64,000 nucleotides of DNA from J014 sp964486055 (lineage in GTDB: Bacteria > Acidobacteriota > Blastocatellia > Pyrinomonadales > Pyrinomonadaceae), in NCBI GenBank assembly GCA_964486055.1, contig CAZALE010000001.1, positions 310,001-374,000 of the forward strand. Direction: 5' to 3'. The notes under the pieces were generated by a model. That model did not search any database, had not been told where the DNA came from, and worked only from the letters and a program-made list of their open reading frames with translations. Made by a program: the position numbers and the translations under genes. This document shows, one piece after another, positions 51,180 through 59,939 of the stretch (position 1 is the stretch's first letter; each line of letters starts with the position of its first letter).

Positions 51180-52445
51180 ATGAATAGAAGGTATTTTCTG
51201 AAATCGAGTGGAATTTTTCTAGCTAGTTTTGGTTTGATGGGATTTGCGCCATCAGTTTTCAAGCAATTGGTTCAAGCGCAGATTAAGGACAATCAGAGGC
51301 GCAGGAAAATTCTGGTAGCTATATTTATGCGCGGAGCTGTTGACGGTCTTAGCATGGTTGCGCCTTATTCGGAAAAAGAGTATTACGAAATGCGACCGAC
51401 TATCTCGATTCCGAAGCCAGAAAAAGCAGATGGCTTGATCGATTTAGATGGGCATTTTGGATTACATCCATCGCTGAAACCATTTGAACAATTATGGAAA
51501 AATAAGCAGATCGCAATAATTCATGCGGTCGGTTCACCAGATAACACTAGATCTCATTTCGATGCCCAGGATTACATGGAATCAGCTACTCCAGGCATAA
51601 AAAGCACGCGTGATGGATGGTTGAATCGAATTCTTCAAGTGGATGTAAAGCCAAATGCTTCTCTATTTCGCGCTGTTGCGCTGACTAGGGAAGTTCCGCG
51701 CTCACTCATGGGAAAAGCTCCGATGGTTGCAATGAGTGATTTGTCGGATTTCTCAATTCGTGCTGGGATATTTACTCCTAGCGTTCAGGGAGGATTTGAA
51801 TCAATTTATCAACAAGTTAATCAGAAAGATCCATTAGGTGAGGCTGGAAAGGAAACCTTCGAGGCGATAAATTTCCTTAAAAAGCTAAATCCTTCTCAAT
51901 TCAAGCCAGAGAATGGAGCCATCTACCCGAGTAATTCGCTAGGGCGTTCACTTATGCAAATAGCGCAGCTAATCAAGGCCGAGGTCGGTTTAGAAATTGC
52001 CTTCACTGACACGCCTGGAATGAATTGGGATACACACGCGAATCAAGGTGGTGTGAATGGACAGTTATCGAATAACTTGAGAAGTTTTGCTAATGCGATT
52101 AGCGCATTTGTGACTGATTTAGGCAGACGAATTGATGATGTGATTATACTTACGATGTCTGAATTCGGAAGAACTGTCCGACAGAATGGAACTGGTGGAA
52201 CGGATCACGGTCATGGAAACGTTATGTTTGTCATCGGAGGAAATGTCAGGGGTGGCAAAATCTATGCAGATTGGCGTGGAATCAAGCAAAGCGAATTGTA
52301 TGAGGGAAGGGATGTGCCAGTGACTACAGACTTTAGAGATGTATTTGCTGAAATAGCAGGCAAACATTTAGGAGTGAAAGCATTGGATAAAGTATTTCCT
52401 AGCTACGATTTAAATCCATCGAAGTGGAGAGGGTTTCTCAGTTAA
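51180..52445 (+). CDS. DUF1501 family Tat-exported protein
   Basis: A 421-residue protein from ATG 51180; AAGGAGG seven bases upstream fixes this start, 10 bases after the DUF1800 stop. MNRRYFLKSSGIFLASFGLMG is a twin-arginine signal. The sulfatase-like fold has FMRGAVDGLSMVAPYSEKEYY, DGHFGLHPSLKPFEQLWKNKQIAIIHAVGSPDNTRSHFDAQDYME, MNWDTHANQGGVNGQL and SEFGRTVRQNGTGGTDHGHGNVMFVIGG. Family function is unknown; probably a metal-dependent exported hydrolase that works with DUF1800. Confidence 0.9.
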   Translation: MNRRYFLKSSGIFLASFGLMGFAPSVFKQLVQAQIKDNQRRRKILVAIFMRGAVDGLSMVAPYSEKEYYEMRPTISIPKPEKADGLIDLDGHFGLHPSLKPFEQLWKNKQIAIIHAVGSPDNTRSHFDAQDYMESATPGIKSTRDGWLNRILQVDVKPNASLFRAVALTREVPRSLMGKAPMVAMSDLSDFSIRAGIFTPSVQGGFESIYQQVNQKDPLGEAGKETFEAINFLKKLNPSQFKPENGAIYPSNSLGRSLMQIAQLIKAEVGLEIAFTDTPGMNWDTHANQGGVNGQLSNNLRSFANAISAFVTDLGRRIDDVIILTMSEFGRTVRQNGTGGTDHGHGNVMFVIGGNVRGGKIYADWRGIKQSELYEGRDVPVTTDFRDVFAEIAGKHLGVKALDKVFPSYDLNPSKWRGFLS

Positions 52446-52833
52446 ATCTCAATGAGGAAGCTAAGATTATTTGCTCCAATGTTGATTGTTATATCTCAAG
52501 CAACAGGTCCAGAAGCCTTCATCAGCTTAGATTGAGCATCTGAACAATTCCTCACTTCCTCCACCTTTTTTTCGTATTAACGAGATTTTTTGCTTGAATT
52601 CAGGGGTAACTCACACTGATGAACTTGCTATCGCCCATCGATTGAGTTAGTTTTAAAGAGCTGANNNNNNNNNNNNNNNNNNNNNNNNNNNNNNNNNNNN
52701 NNNNNNNNNNNNNNNNNNNNNNNNNNNNNNNNNNNNNNNNNNNNNNNNNNNNNNNNNNNNNNNNCTCACACTGATGAACTTGCTATCGCCCATCGATTGA
52801 GTTAGTTTTAAAGAGCTGAGGCACTAAGTTAAT
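52446..52833. other. Intergenic region with a scaffold gap flanked by a 55-bp duplication
   Basis: One hundred N occupy 52665-52764. The 55 bases before the gap (52610-52664) are repeated right after it (52765-52819), so this is a contig overlap, not a genuine repeat. After collapsing it, about 230 bases remain with no gene seen. Confidence 0.8.
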
Positions 52834-52903
52834 AAAAAGAGCGCTCCTTTCATATTTCGCGGAGATTAGGGGAGAGAAAAATTGGAAGGAGACGCTCTTT
52901 TTT
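52834..52903. terminator. Bidirectional terminator between DUF1501 and the repeat-domain protein
   Basis: AAAAAGAGCG (52834-52843) plus CTCCTT, and AAGGAG plus CGCTCTTTTT (52893-52902) form a stem of about 16 pairs with one bulged A. A-runs and T-runs lie on both outer sides, so it can work in both directions. It is placed eight bases after the stop of the minus-strand gene. Confidence 0.85.
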
Positions 52904-52910
52904 GTAAGGT

Positions 52911-54635
52911 TTAATAACGCCTAATAATGCTGAATCCCTCAGGGACGAAGTTTAAGACTGTATCCTCTGATATATACATAGTTACCGGCTGGAATTCATA
53001 TCGTTTCGAGGATACCTGGAAGATATAAACTTCTCCAGCTGAGACATCAGCAAAGCGGTAGAAACCGAACGCGTTAGTCGTTGCCATTCTTACGTTGCCG
53101 TTACCATCAGTCATGCTGACAAGTGTTCCAGGCAAACCGCGTCCATTAGGCCCAATGACTCTACCGGAGACCGTAACTGCAGCTGCCGATGGAACAACGC
53201 ATGTGTTGAGCCTTAGTGGGCAGAGTCCACCAATCTGCAATGTTGCTCTTGATTGAGAGGTGTTTCCTGTTTCGTCAACGAATGTAAATTGTGTAGCGTT
53301 GCTCCCACTGCCAGTTAAATCTATTGCTGATGGACAGTTGGTTGGCCTTACTCTTACCCTGTATGTGATGCTTGCATTTGTGTTAGCTGGGACAGTTCCA
53401 GGATTCCATATGACTGAACCACTACCGTTTATGGCTGGAGCTGATATGACGCTTCCCTGGGTGGTGGTGATATTACCCTGATATGTAACCTCTGCGTTAC
53501 TGGTCGTTCCGGGCACGAATGAGCTGAAGTTATTAGTTGCACTGAATTGTATGGGATATGGGGTCGGATTTTGAATTGTGAATGTTAGGTCATAGAAAGA
53601 GTTAAGACCAACCGCTGGTGGATTTGGACCTGATACGTGCGTGATAGTTTGGGTAACCTGAGGTTTGACAGGTTTAGTTCCTGCGTCCGTAGGTAAGTAA
53701 AGCCTGAAAGAATCGTTTTCAGGTTGTGTGGTCGGAGCTGAAGCTGGATGGGCATCACTAGTGACTAAACATATTCCTTGATTAACGCCACCGATAACGA
53801 TTGTTTGAGTCCAGAGGCCGTACAGACTGGAGAAATTATTTGATGTTATCAGATTGAAAGCCCATCCATCGTTACCTGTTCCGCTAGCTAGCGCAGATCC
53901 AGATAAGGAAGTAGATGCTAACGTAGTATTGAAGCTTCCATTAGGCGAGACAAATGTCATTTGGTTGGCAGTGTTTGAGTCGAAATCAAAATCCATTTCG
54001 CGTAGTCCGCATCCTCTAATTACATAAGGATAGAAGGTGTGTTGTTTTGGGTCTGGAAGGCCATTCCCAGTATGCCCCACTGAAACGTAGCTCTCTGCAT
54101 AAACGTTTAATTCTCGACCACCTGAGGTTGGATCACCATCATGAGCCCTGATTCCATAAATATTAACATCATCGCCACTCGATACTTGAACTCTAACTTC
54201 CCAATGCCCATTAGCCGGATTCGCTATGTTTGCAAGGGTAACCCAAGTTTGATTGTTAGCAGAATTGTTATCCCCTGTAAGTGTAGCAGCTACAGCTCCA
54301 TTTGGGTTTATAAGCGTGTATGTTGTAGTAGTATCCCAGGCACCAGTATTCTGCTGTTCTCCTATGTTACCACTAGTTGCTTCGTATATATTAGGGTCAT
54401 ATATCTCAACTACCAAATTAGAGGTCCCAGGTGGAACTTCTATAAAAAATGAGTAGTACTTATTGGTTGTTATATATTGGCCACCTCCGCTATTTGCAGA
54501 GACGTAATCTCCCTGTGCTCTCGTCCTTGTTTGTTGGACGAGCCATTGTTGGTTGGGAGTTCCTCCTGCGAAAGTGATCGACAAACTGAACAGTATTAGA
54601 CATGCAAACTGCATGTACTTGAAGACTTTTTTCAT
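52911..54635 (-). CDS. Secreted surface protein with C-terminal carboxypeptidase-regulatory-like domain
   Basis: A 574-residue exported protein. A signal peptide (MKKVFKYMQFACLILFSLSITFAG) is followed by a beta-rich, Asn/Thr/Ser-rich region (about 45-320) containing YSFFIEVPPGTSNLVVEIYDP, a jellyroll-like style seen in pre-peptidase domains. Then comes a DUF11-like repeat (NPTPYPIQFSATNNFSSFVPGTTSN, ASITYRVRVRPTNCPSAI). The C-terminal 90 residues (VSGRVIGPNGRGLPGTLVSMTDGNGN, NAFGFYRFADVSAGEVYIFQVS) are a carboxypeptidase-D regulatory-like fold. Function unknown; probably cell-surface. Confidence 0.75.
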   Translation of the reverse strand: MKKVFKYMQFACLILFSLSITFAGGTPNQQWLVQQTRTRAQGDYVSANSGGGQYITTNKYYSFFIEVPPGTSNLVVEIYDPNIYEATSGNIGEQQNTGAWDTTTTYTLINPNGAVAATLTGDNNSANNQTWVTLANIANPANGHWEVRVQVSSGDDVNIYGIRAHDGDPTSGGRELNVYAESYVSVGHTGNGLPDPKQHTFYPYVIRGCGLREMDFDFDSNTANQMTFVSPNGSFNTTLASTSLSGSALASGTGNDGWAFNLITSNNFSSLYGLWTQTIVIGGVNQGICLVTSDAHPASAPTTQPENDSFRLYLPTDAGTKPVKPQVTQTITHVSGPNPPAVGLNSFYDLTFTIQNPTPYPIQFSATNNFSSFVPGTTSNAEVTYQGNITTTQGSVISAPAINGSGSVIWNPGTVPANTNASITYRVRVRPTNCPSAIDLTGSGSNATQFTFVDETGNTSQSRATLQIGGLCPLRLNTCVVPSAAAVTVSGRVIGPNGRGLPGTLVSMTDGNGNVRMATTNAFGFYRFADVSAGEVYIFQVSSKRYEFQPVTMYISEDTVLNFVPEGFSIIRRY

Positions 54636-54895
54636 AGACCGTTTTCCTCTTTTTCCTGTTTAAATCTTCGCAGATTTTTTAGCCGGGGCGGTCGGCTTAG
54701 CTCGATTTCAGATTCTAATAATTGATTTTTAAAAAGTCAATACACTTTTTTGTTATAAACAATGATTTTTTTATTTGTTTAAAATTGTGACGTTATGATA
54801 AACGTTACAAGATCGGAAAATTACATTGACAGTTTCAGGTTTCTTGTAAAATTGTGCAGATATAGGACGAGGTTATTGTTCTCTGATTTTTAGCT

Positions 54896-55876
54896 CTATT
54901 TAGTTTTTAGTAAACGATCGTATTCGCCGCTTTCTGTCCATTTCAAGATTTCGGAGACCCTCCATACAGGGAAGGGATGAGTTAGTCCTGCGTTTATTAT
55001 GTCTGCCCAGAATTTATCAAGCCATTTTTCATCGTAATTTTTTTGAAAATCTCTCGCTTGTTCTAAGAATTGTTCATAGTCAACTTTTGAAGCAAAGGTG
55101 CCACCACAAAGCTTCATCATTGTTCTACCTATCACGTGTGGATTTTGAGTAACCAACAGTGCGGCTCGATCGCAAGAAAGCTCAGCACGTCGCATCCATG
55201 CGAGAAGAGCACCACGCATGGCTGCGGTTAATAATTCTTTGATGATACCAGCTACAGGAAGTGAGGATAAGGGAATTTGGGCAGCTGCTAGTAAAAGTTG
55301 CGCTGCTGTTAAATACAAGACATGTTCAGCATGTATATGTCCGACTTCATGAGCTATGACTGCCAGAATCTCCTCATCATTCAATCTCTCTATTAGACTT
55401 GAATGTAAGACTATTATGGGTTTTTCGACTCCGCCAGTGAAGGCGTTAACTATGGGATTTTGCTGAACAAAGAGTTCTGGCATTTCGACACCTAAGGTGC
55501 TGCATGCGATCTGAAGTTTTGCATACAAGTCTGGACACTGCTTTGGAGTTACCTTTATTGCGCTAGCTGTAAATAAAACGCGTATGGCTGATTCGCCCGT
55601 GACCTCTAACAATTTCTTCAGTGCTGAGTCTATGCCTGGAATAGCGCGCAGAGCAGCCAATGCACGGCTATCAGCCGGATGTATGTAGTCATGCTTGTTC
55701 AGATCTGCAAATTTCTTATGAGGTTCATTTGATAAAGGCAGTCTGCATCTACCGCAGACAGCTTGATTGTTTTTATAATCCTCGCGAACCTGATTTTTCT
55801 GACCACAATATCGGCATCGTACGAAAAATTTTTTCGTGGGTAAAGATTCTCCGTTAGTTTGTCTTTCGTCCGTCAT
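54896..55876 (-). CDS. M48-family metalloprotease with N-terminal zinc ribbon
   Basis: A 326-residue protein. Residues about 18-48 form a four-cysteine zinc ribbon (CRYCG...CGRCRLP). A peptidase M48 domain follows with VIAHEVGHIHAEH (HExxH zinc site) near residue 168, and later RRAELSCDRAALLV (third zinc ligand region). A hydrophobic stretch between them (LTAAQLLLAAAQIPLSSLPVAGII) may dip into the membrane. HtpX-like peptidases act in membrane-protein quality control. Downstream member of an operon with LemA, 20 bases away. Confidence 0.85.
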   Translation of the reverse strand: MTDERQTNGESLPTKKFFVRCRYCGQKNQVREDYKNNQAVCGRCRLPLSNEPHKKFADLNKHDYIHPADSRALAALRAIPGIDSALKKLLEVTGESAIRVLFTASAIKVTPKQCPDLYAKLQIACSTLGVEMPELFVQQNPIVNAFTGGVEKPIIVLHSSLIERLNDEEILAVIAHEVGHIHAEHVLYLTAAQLLLAAAQIPLSSLPVAGIIKELLTAAMRGALLAWMRRAELSCDRAALLVTQNPHVIGRTMMKLCGGTFASKVDYEQFLEQARDFQKNYDEKWLDKFWADIINAGLTHPFPVWRVSEILKWTESGEYDRLLKTK

Positions 55877-55896
55877 AGTTTTTACTATTGGTTAGA

Positions 55897-56532
55897 TTAA
55901 CTATTTGCTTTGTTACGTCTTAAGGTATTTGCATCTGGTAGAACTGGAGGAGCCTGTGTCCCTTCTTGTGCTCGGAAATATGGTTCTTCCTTAAAGCCTA
56001 GTAATTTTGCAGTTATTATAGCAGGAAATTGCTTAATACTTCTATTGTATTCTTCTACAGCGTTGTTATAGTCCATCCTTGCAACTGCTATTCGATTTTC
56101 AGTTCCTGCAAGCTCATATTGGATCTGTTTGAAAAGCTCATTTGATCCAAGTTGTGGGTATTGTTCCTGAAGCATTAATAGGCGTCCGATAGTGCCACCG
56201 AAGCTATTGGCCGCCTCGATTACAGCTTGTTTTTGCTCCGGTGTTTTTTCATTGCTTGGTGCAGCTTGAGTGGCGTTGAGCAGTTGTGAACGCGCTTCAG
56301 CTATTTGTCCGAAGACTTCTTGTTCTTGAACTCCAGCCATTTGTGCGGCTTTTACAAGATTTGGTATTAAATCTGCACGCCTCTGAAGTTGTGTCTCCAC
56401 ATTTGCCCACTTGTTTTTTACGTTTTCATGTTGGGCTACCAAGGTGTTGTAACCGCATCCGCTCAGAAAGATTGTTGAAAGCAACGCAAAACTGCAGGTT
56501 AAGATAAATCGCAAGCTTCTCATAAATTTCAT
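55897..56532 (-). CDS. LemA-family lipoprotein
   Basis: A 211-residue protein. The signal peptide ends in a lipobox (LSGCGYN; Cys26), unlike the N-terminal anchor of many LemA proteins. The helical domain contains QHENVKNKWANVETQLQRRADLIPNLVKA, the LemA signature, EAANSFGGTIGRLLMLQEQYPQL, NRIAVARMDYNNAVEEYNRSIKQFPAIITAKLLGFKEEPYFRA. LemA proteins commonly neighbour M48 peptidases and TPM-domain proteins, as here. Function unclear (linked to envelope or antigen presentation in Listeria). Confidence 0.9.
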   Translation of the reverse strand: MKFMRSLRFILTCSFALLSTIFLSGCGYNTLVAQHENVKNKWANVETQLQRRADLIPNLVKAAQMAGVQEQEVFGQIAEARSQLLNATQAAPSNEKTPEQKQAVIEAANSFGGTIGRLLMLQEQYPQLGSNELFKQIQYELAGTENRIAVARMDYNNAVEEYNRSIKQFPAIITAKLLGFKEEPYFRAQEGTQAPPVLPDANTLRRNKANS

Positions 56533-56584
56533 CCTCGCTTTTGATTATAGCACTTGAGAGCAATTATAACACGATAAAGACTTT

Positions 56585-57316
56585 TCATTTCGGACTCGAT
56601 AGAAAAGCATCTATATCTTGAATGAATCTTTCTATTTCGAGCATGTATTCAGTGAATAGTCTATCTATTTCGGTTTCATCATTATGATCGCTAAGTCCTT
56701 CCTCTCGCAATCGTAGGATTTTTAAGAACGGCTCTTTGCTGATGTTGAATTCCTTGGATGCCATTTCGACTATTTCACGTTTTTTTACAGGTGTGTTGCA
56801 TTTACGCAAGATGAGCGCTGCATTAAATAGGGTGGTGAAACTAGATATACTTTTTATCATTAGCTCAGGCAGTTGATTGGCAGAGCCATGCGAGATCATA
56901 TAATTCTTGCGTAGTCTCATTAATTTGCTTCTTAGTTCGTATTCGATTTGATGCCTTAAATTTTCGTCTGAGAGTTGTAGGTTTTTTAAGATATCATCAC
57001 CAAACAAGACTATATAGGCTTTTTTCATTGAATGGAATTCGATAGGAAAGACATCGGTTGACTGCTCAATTTCTGAAAGAGTTAGGTATACGGGTGTAGG
57101 TTGACCGAGTTTTCTCCATTCGCGAATGGCAGCATGAGCTTGTTTCAAGTCCTCAGGTGTGATGCTATTTAGTACGACCAGCAAATTATAGTCAGAGATG
57201 TTTTTGTGATAGTCCCCAGTAGCTGCTGATCCATACAATATGATTGAGACTAGATTTGAGCCATGTGTATTACGGAGATCATCTACGAAATTTTCTAACT
57301 CGCCTTTGTAGTCCAT
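56585..57316 (-). CDS. Nucleotidyltransferase-fold protein
   Basis: A 243-residue protein. Residues about 20-60 carry the polymerase-beta-type signature LYGSAATGDYHKNISDYNLLVVL. The GS and S-D positions are kept, but the second catalytic Asp of DxD is Asn. The C-terminal 120 residues are helical (KLMRLRKNYMISHGSANQLPELMIKSISSFTTLFNAALILR), resembling a HEPN-like segment. It might be inactive as a transferase. It sits between the TPM and LemA genes, with 38-52 bases of spacing. Confidence 0.75.
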   Translation of the reverse strand: MDYKGELENFVDDLRNTHGSNLVSIILYGSAATGDYHKNISDYNLLVVLNSITPEDLKQAHAAIREWRKLGQPTPVYLTLSEIEQSTDVFPIEFHSMKKAYIVLFGDDILKNLQLSDENLRHQIEYELRSKLMRLRKNYMISHGSANQLPELMIKSISSFTTLFNAALILRKCNTPVKKREIVEMASKEFNISKEPFLKILRLREEGLSDHNDETEIDRLFTEYMLEIERFIQDIDAFLSSPK

Positions 57317-57354
57317 ACTTCCTCGCTACTTTTTCCGAACTTTTTAATGAGTAT

Positions 57355-58191
57355 CTACCAATCGCCGCCTGCGCCACCGCCACCAAAATCTCCACCTCCA
57401 CCAAATCCTCCCCAATCACTCCCCGAAGACCAACCTGAATCATCAGATGAACCACCACTGTCAAATGGGAAGAAAATAAAAAAACCTTCTCCCCTATTGG
57501 ATACTCCTTTCCCTCTTAAACCATACGCTGTCCTCTTAGAGGCCCTCGAAGCAAACAGCATAAATAGTAAAAAGATCAGGACAGCGAAAGAGCAGCAGAG
57601 AAGAAAATTGCTCGGATCGCTTTGAGTAGCTTTTCGTTTTGCGGAATTAGTTGGGAGAGGCTCAGCGCTTTGTTTAGATTTTATGACTTGCATGTAGGCA
57701 TCGATCGTATCATTGATACCTTTAGCGTAGTTGCCTTGTCTAAATGCGGGAACTAAATACTGGCGTTGAATTTGGCCCACCAAACTATCCGGTAGTTCGT
57801 CCTCTAAATCACGGCTTATTTGAGTAAAGTACTTTTTTTCATTGAAGGCGATTAGTAAAAGTAAGCCAGGATTATCATCCTCTTTTGATCCTATTCCCCA
57901 GCCTCTTGCTACGGCGAGTGAGTATTCAAAGATATCACGTCCCTCTGTGCTAGCGACTATCACTACAGCTATCTGAACTCTCGGATTGGTTTGATTCTCA
58001 AAGTCTATTATTTTTTTCTCCAGCTGTCTTTTACTTTCCTCACTTAAAATCCCGACATAGTCCATTACAGGTGAGGTTGGTGGAGGTAGTGGAGAACGAT
58101 TTATGGAAAAATTTGACTGAGATAATGAGGTTGAAATGAGGCTGATTCCGTAAAGTATCAGGATCAGAAGTTTTTGATAACTTGGCTTCAC
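57355..58191 (-). CDS. TPM-domain membrane protein (YgcG family)
   Basis: A 278-residue protein with a signal peptide (LLILILYGISLISTSLSQ). The TPM domain (about 38-170) has VMDYVGILSEESKRQLEKKI, VQIAVVIVASTEGRDIFEYSLAVARGWGIG, NPGLLLLIAFNEKKYFTQISRDLEDELPD and ILP-like AFRQGNYAKGI. One transmembrane helix (FLLCCSFAVLIFLLFMLF) follows, then a Gly/Ser-rich cytoplasmic or external tail (GGSSDDSGWSSGS). First gene of the TPM/nucleotidyltransferase/LemA/M48 operon. TPM proteins are linked to photosystem II repair and envelope maintenance. Confidence 0.88.
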   Translation of the reverse strand: MKPSYQKLLILILYGISLISTSLSQSNFSINRSPLPPPTSPVMDYVGILSEESKRQLEKKIIDFENQTNPRVQIAVVIVASTEGRDIFEYSLAVARGWGIGSKEDDNPGLLLLIAFNEKKYFTQISRDLEDELPDSLVGQIQRQYLVPAFRQGNYAKGINDTIDAYMQVIKSKQSAEPLPTNSAKRKATQSDPSNFLLCCSFAVLIFLLFMLFASRASKRTAYGLRGKGVSNRGEGFFIFFPFDSGGSSDDSGWSSGSDWGGFGGGGDFGGGGAGGDW

Positions 58192-58413
58192 TTCTCAAAC
58201 TATATCAAAAGCGATTTGATTTCAAAAGAGATGGCTTGTGGCTCATTATACAAGGCTCTATCCTCGATAACGATCAATCTATATGATGCACTCACGCTTC
58301 AATATGAAAAGTTGTTTAAGTGAGCAGTTGAATCAAAAGATTTTTTATCAGCTTACTATTATTCGCGAGCTGATTAGCTCAGATTTCCAATAGGATGAAT
58401 TATTGCATTATCT

Positions 58414-59208
58414 TCACTCTTTAAAAGTCGCATGAAACATGATGTGGAGAAGGAAAAATAGAGCGACGCCTGCAAATACGGAGAGTGATAATAGAGGCCG
58501 CTTTCCTCCATGGTGATTTACCTCTGGGATGAGATCACTTGCTGCCACATAAAGAGTTATCCCGCAGGCTATCGGGAGAATATAAATTAATGAAAGTCCT
58601 AATTTTTCTCCAAAAAAGTAGAAAAGTAAGACCCCGAGCAGGGTAGTGAATCCGACGAAAGTGGTCGCACTTAAAACCTTACGATAATCTTTGCCTGCTG
58701 CCAATACCATCGAGGCTACCGTAAATCCCTCAGGAATTTTATGCAGAAAGACTGCTATAAATACCATTAAGCCAGTTTTATAGTCCAGCATTGATGCTGC
58801 AGTTATTGAAACTCCGTCAAAGAAAGTATGAACAGTCAAGCCACCTATGGCTGCATAGACGGTCCTTGTGGAAATTAAGTTTTTCCCTCCGTGTATCTCT
58901 TCACCAAGATGGAAATGCGGTGCAAGTGTGTGCTCTAAAAAGTGTGTGAGTAGATAGCCGAAAAGAAATAGAATCATGGAAGTTAATAAGGCTTCTTCAC
59001 CTCTAGTCTCATTCATCCTTATTATCTTTGGCAATATTTCTGCAAAGATAACTGCCATCATGAATCCAGCACTCAGAGCAAGTATATAGCCTAGTGAATC
59101 TCGAAATTTTCTATAGATCTCTGATGGAAGTAAAACTAATCCACCTAACACATTTCCTAATCCAGCAAGGCCACCTAACAAAAGAAGTTCTATCAATCCT
59201 ACTTTCAT
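58414..59208 (-). CDS. ZIP-family metal transporter
   Basis: A 264-residue protein with seven or eight transmembrane helices. It has AGFMMAVIFAEILPKI, HTFFDGVSITAA (helix 4 HxxxD-type metal site), FLHKIPEGFTVASMVLAAG (helix 5 HKxPEG) and IACGITLYVAASDLIPEVNHHGGKR. These are the ZIP landmarks for zinc or other divalent-metal uptake. The short His motif NHHGGK lies in a loop. The start follows a possible palindromic operator about 50 bases upstream. Confidence 0.9.
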   Translation of the reverse strand: MKVGLIELLLLGGLAGLGNVLGGLVLLPSEIYRKFRDSLGYILALSAGFMMAVIFAEILPKIIRMNETRGEEALLTSMILFLFGYLLTHFLEHTLAPHFHLGEEIHGGKNLISTRTVYAAIGGLTVHTFFDGVSITAASMLDYKTGLMVFIAVFLHKIPEGFTVASMVLAAGKDYRKVLSATTFVGFTTLLGVLLFYFFGEKLGLSLIYILPIACGITLYVAASDLIPEVNHHGGKRPLLSLSVFAGVALFFLLHIMFHATFKE

Positions 59209-59259
59209 AAAGAGGTAACTTTACACGAAACATTTGTTTCTAACAAGAATAAAAATAAT

Positions 59260-59280
59260 AAACTAACGTTCGGTTAGTTT
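59260..59280. promoter_or_regulatory. Palindrome between ZIP transporter and mraZ
   Basis: AAACTAAC-GTTCG-GTTAGTTT is a perfect eight-base-pair inverted repeat of 21 bases. It resembles operators of TetR-type repressors in shape, or could be a weak hairpin. It lies 51 bases upstream of the ZIP start and 56 bases before the mraZ -35 box. Confidence 0.45.
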
Positions 59281-59335
59281 TAGGAAATGAGTAGTTTAAA
59301 CAGATGAATAATAATTAAAAAATTCAAAAAGATGC

Positions 59336-59365
59336 TTGACAGAGTAATGGAACTAAGTCTAATAT
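59336..59365 (+). promoter_or_regulatory. mraZ/dcw promoter
   Basis: TTGACA at 59336-59341 and TAATAT at 59360-59365, 18 bases apart, about 126 bases before mraZ. This is the only strong promoter seen for the division cluster. Confidence 0.78.
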
Positions 59366-59375
59366 GCTTTAAGAA

Positions 59376-59414
59376 TGGTCTAGAGTGGACCATGAAATAG
59401 TAAAAAGTGGACCA
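59376..59414 (+). promoter_or_regulatory. Candidate MraZ-binding direct repeats
   Basis: AGTGGACCA occurs at 59384-59392 and 59406-59414, 22 bases apart (two helical turns). The first forms a partial palindrome with TGGTC at 59376. MraZ is known to bind short TGGG/GTGG direct repeats upstream of its own gene, so autoregulation is likely; the contacts are untested. Confidence 0.55.
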
Positions 59415-59490
59415 AAGTAGTTTAAACTGAATATCAACGATAGTTTCATTAAGGATATTGGAGATGCTTAAGATTTAAGCGGCAGAGCCG

Positions 59491-59934
59491 ATGTTAAGGG
59501 GTAATTACATAGCAAAAATGGATGAGAAAGGCCGATTGAAGATCCCTGCGCATTTTCGGCGGAAGATACTGGAAAAGTATGCCTCAAATGAAGTGTATGT
59601 TACCAGTTTGACTGGTGAAAACGTTTACATATTTCCATTAAAAGAGTGGGAAGAGATAGAGAAAAAGCTTTCTATACTTCCTACGAATGAGGAAGCGAAG
59701 GTGATTTATTTGACAAATACTAGCTTTTGGGGGCAAGAGAGTGAGATTGACAATCAAGGACGAGTTTTGATTCATCCCATACTTCGTCAGAGGGCTGAGA
59801 TATATGGTGATGTCGCTGTTTTGGGGCAACTTAACTATTTGAATGTTTGGAATCTTGAAAGGATAGAAAGATTTTTAGCTGAGCATCCTTTCACGGAGGA
59901 AAATGCTGCAGTTTTAGCGAGATTAGGCATATAG
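59491..59934 (+). CDS. mraZ: Division/cell wall cluster regulator MraZ
   Basis: A 147-residue protein with two swapped-hairpin AbrB-like domains: MLRGNYIAKMDEKGRLKIPAHFRRKI and EIDNQGRVLIHPILRQRAEI. MraZ proteins form ring oligomers that bind repeats before the dcw operon and repress it. It starts the cluster mraZ-rsmH-ftsL-ftsI-murF and precedes rsmH by five bases. Confidence 0.93.
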   Translation: MLRGNYIAKMDEKGRLKIPAHFRRKILEKYASNEVYVTSLTGENVYIFPLKEWEEIEKKLSILPTNEEAKVIYLTNTSFWGQESEIDNQGRVLIHPILRQRAEIYGDVAVLGQLNYLNVWNLERIERFLAEHPFTEENAAVLARLGI

Positions 59935-59939
59935 CAAAC

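Noticed and set aside
52610..52819. 55-bp direct repeat across the gap
   Set aside because: Explained by overlapping contig ends joined by a fixed 100-N gap; not a mobile-element duplication.
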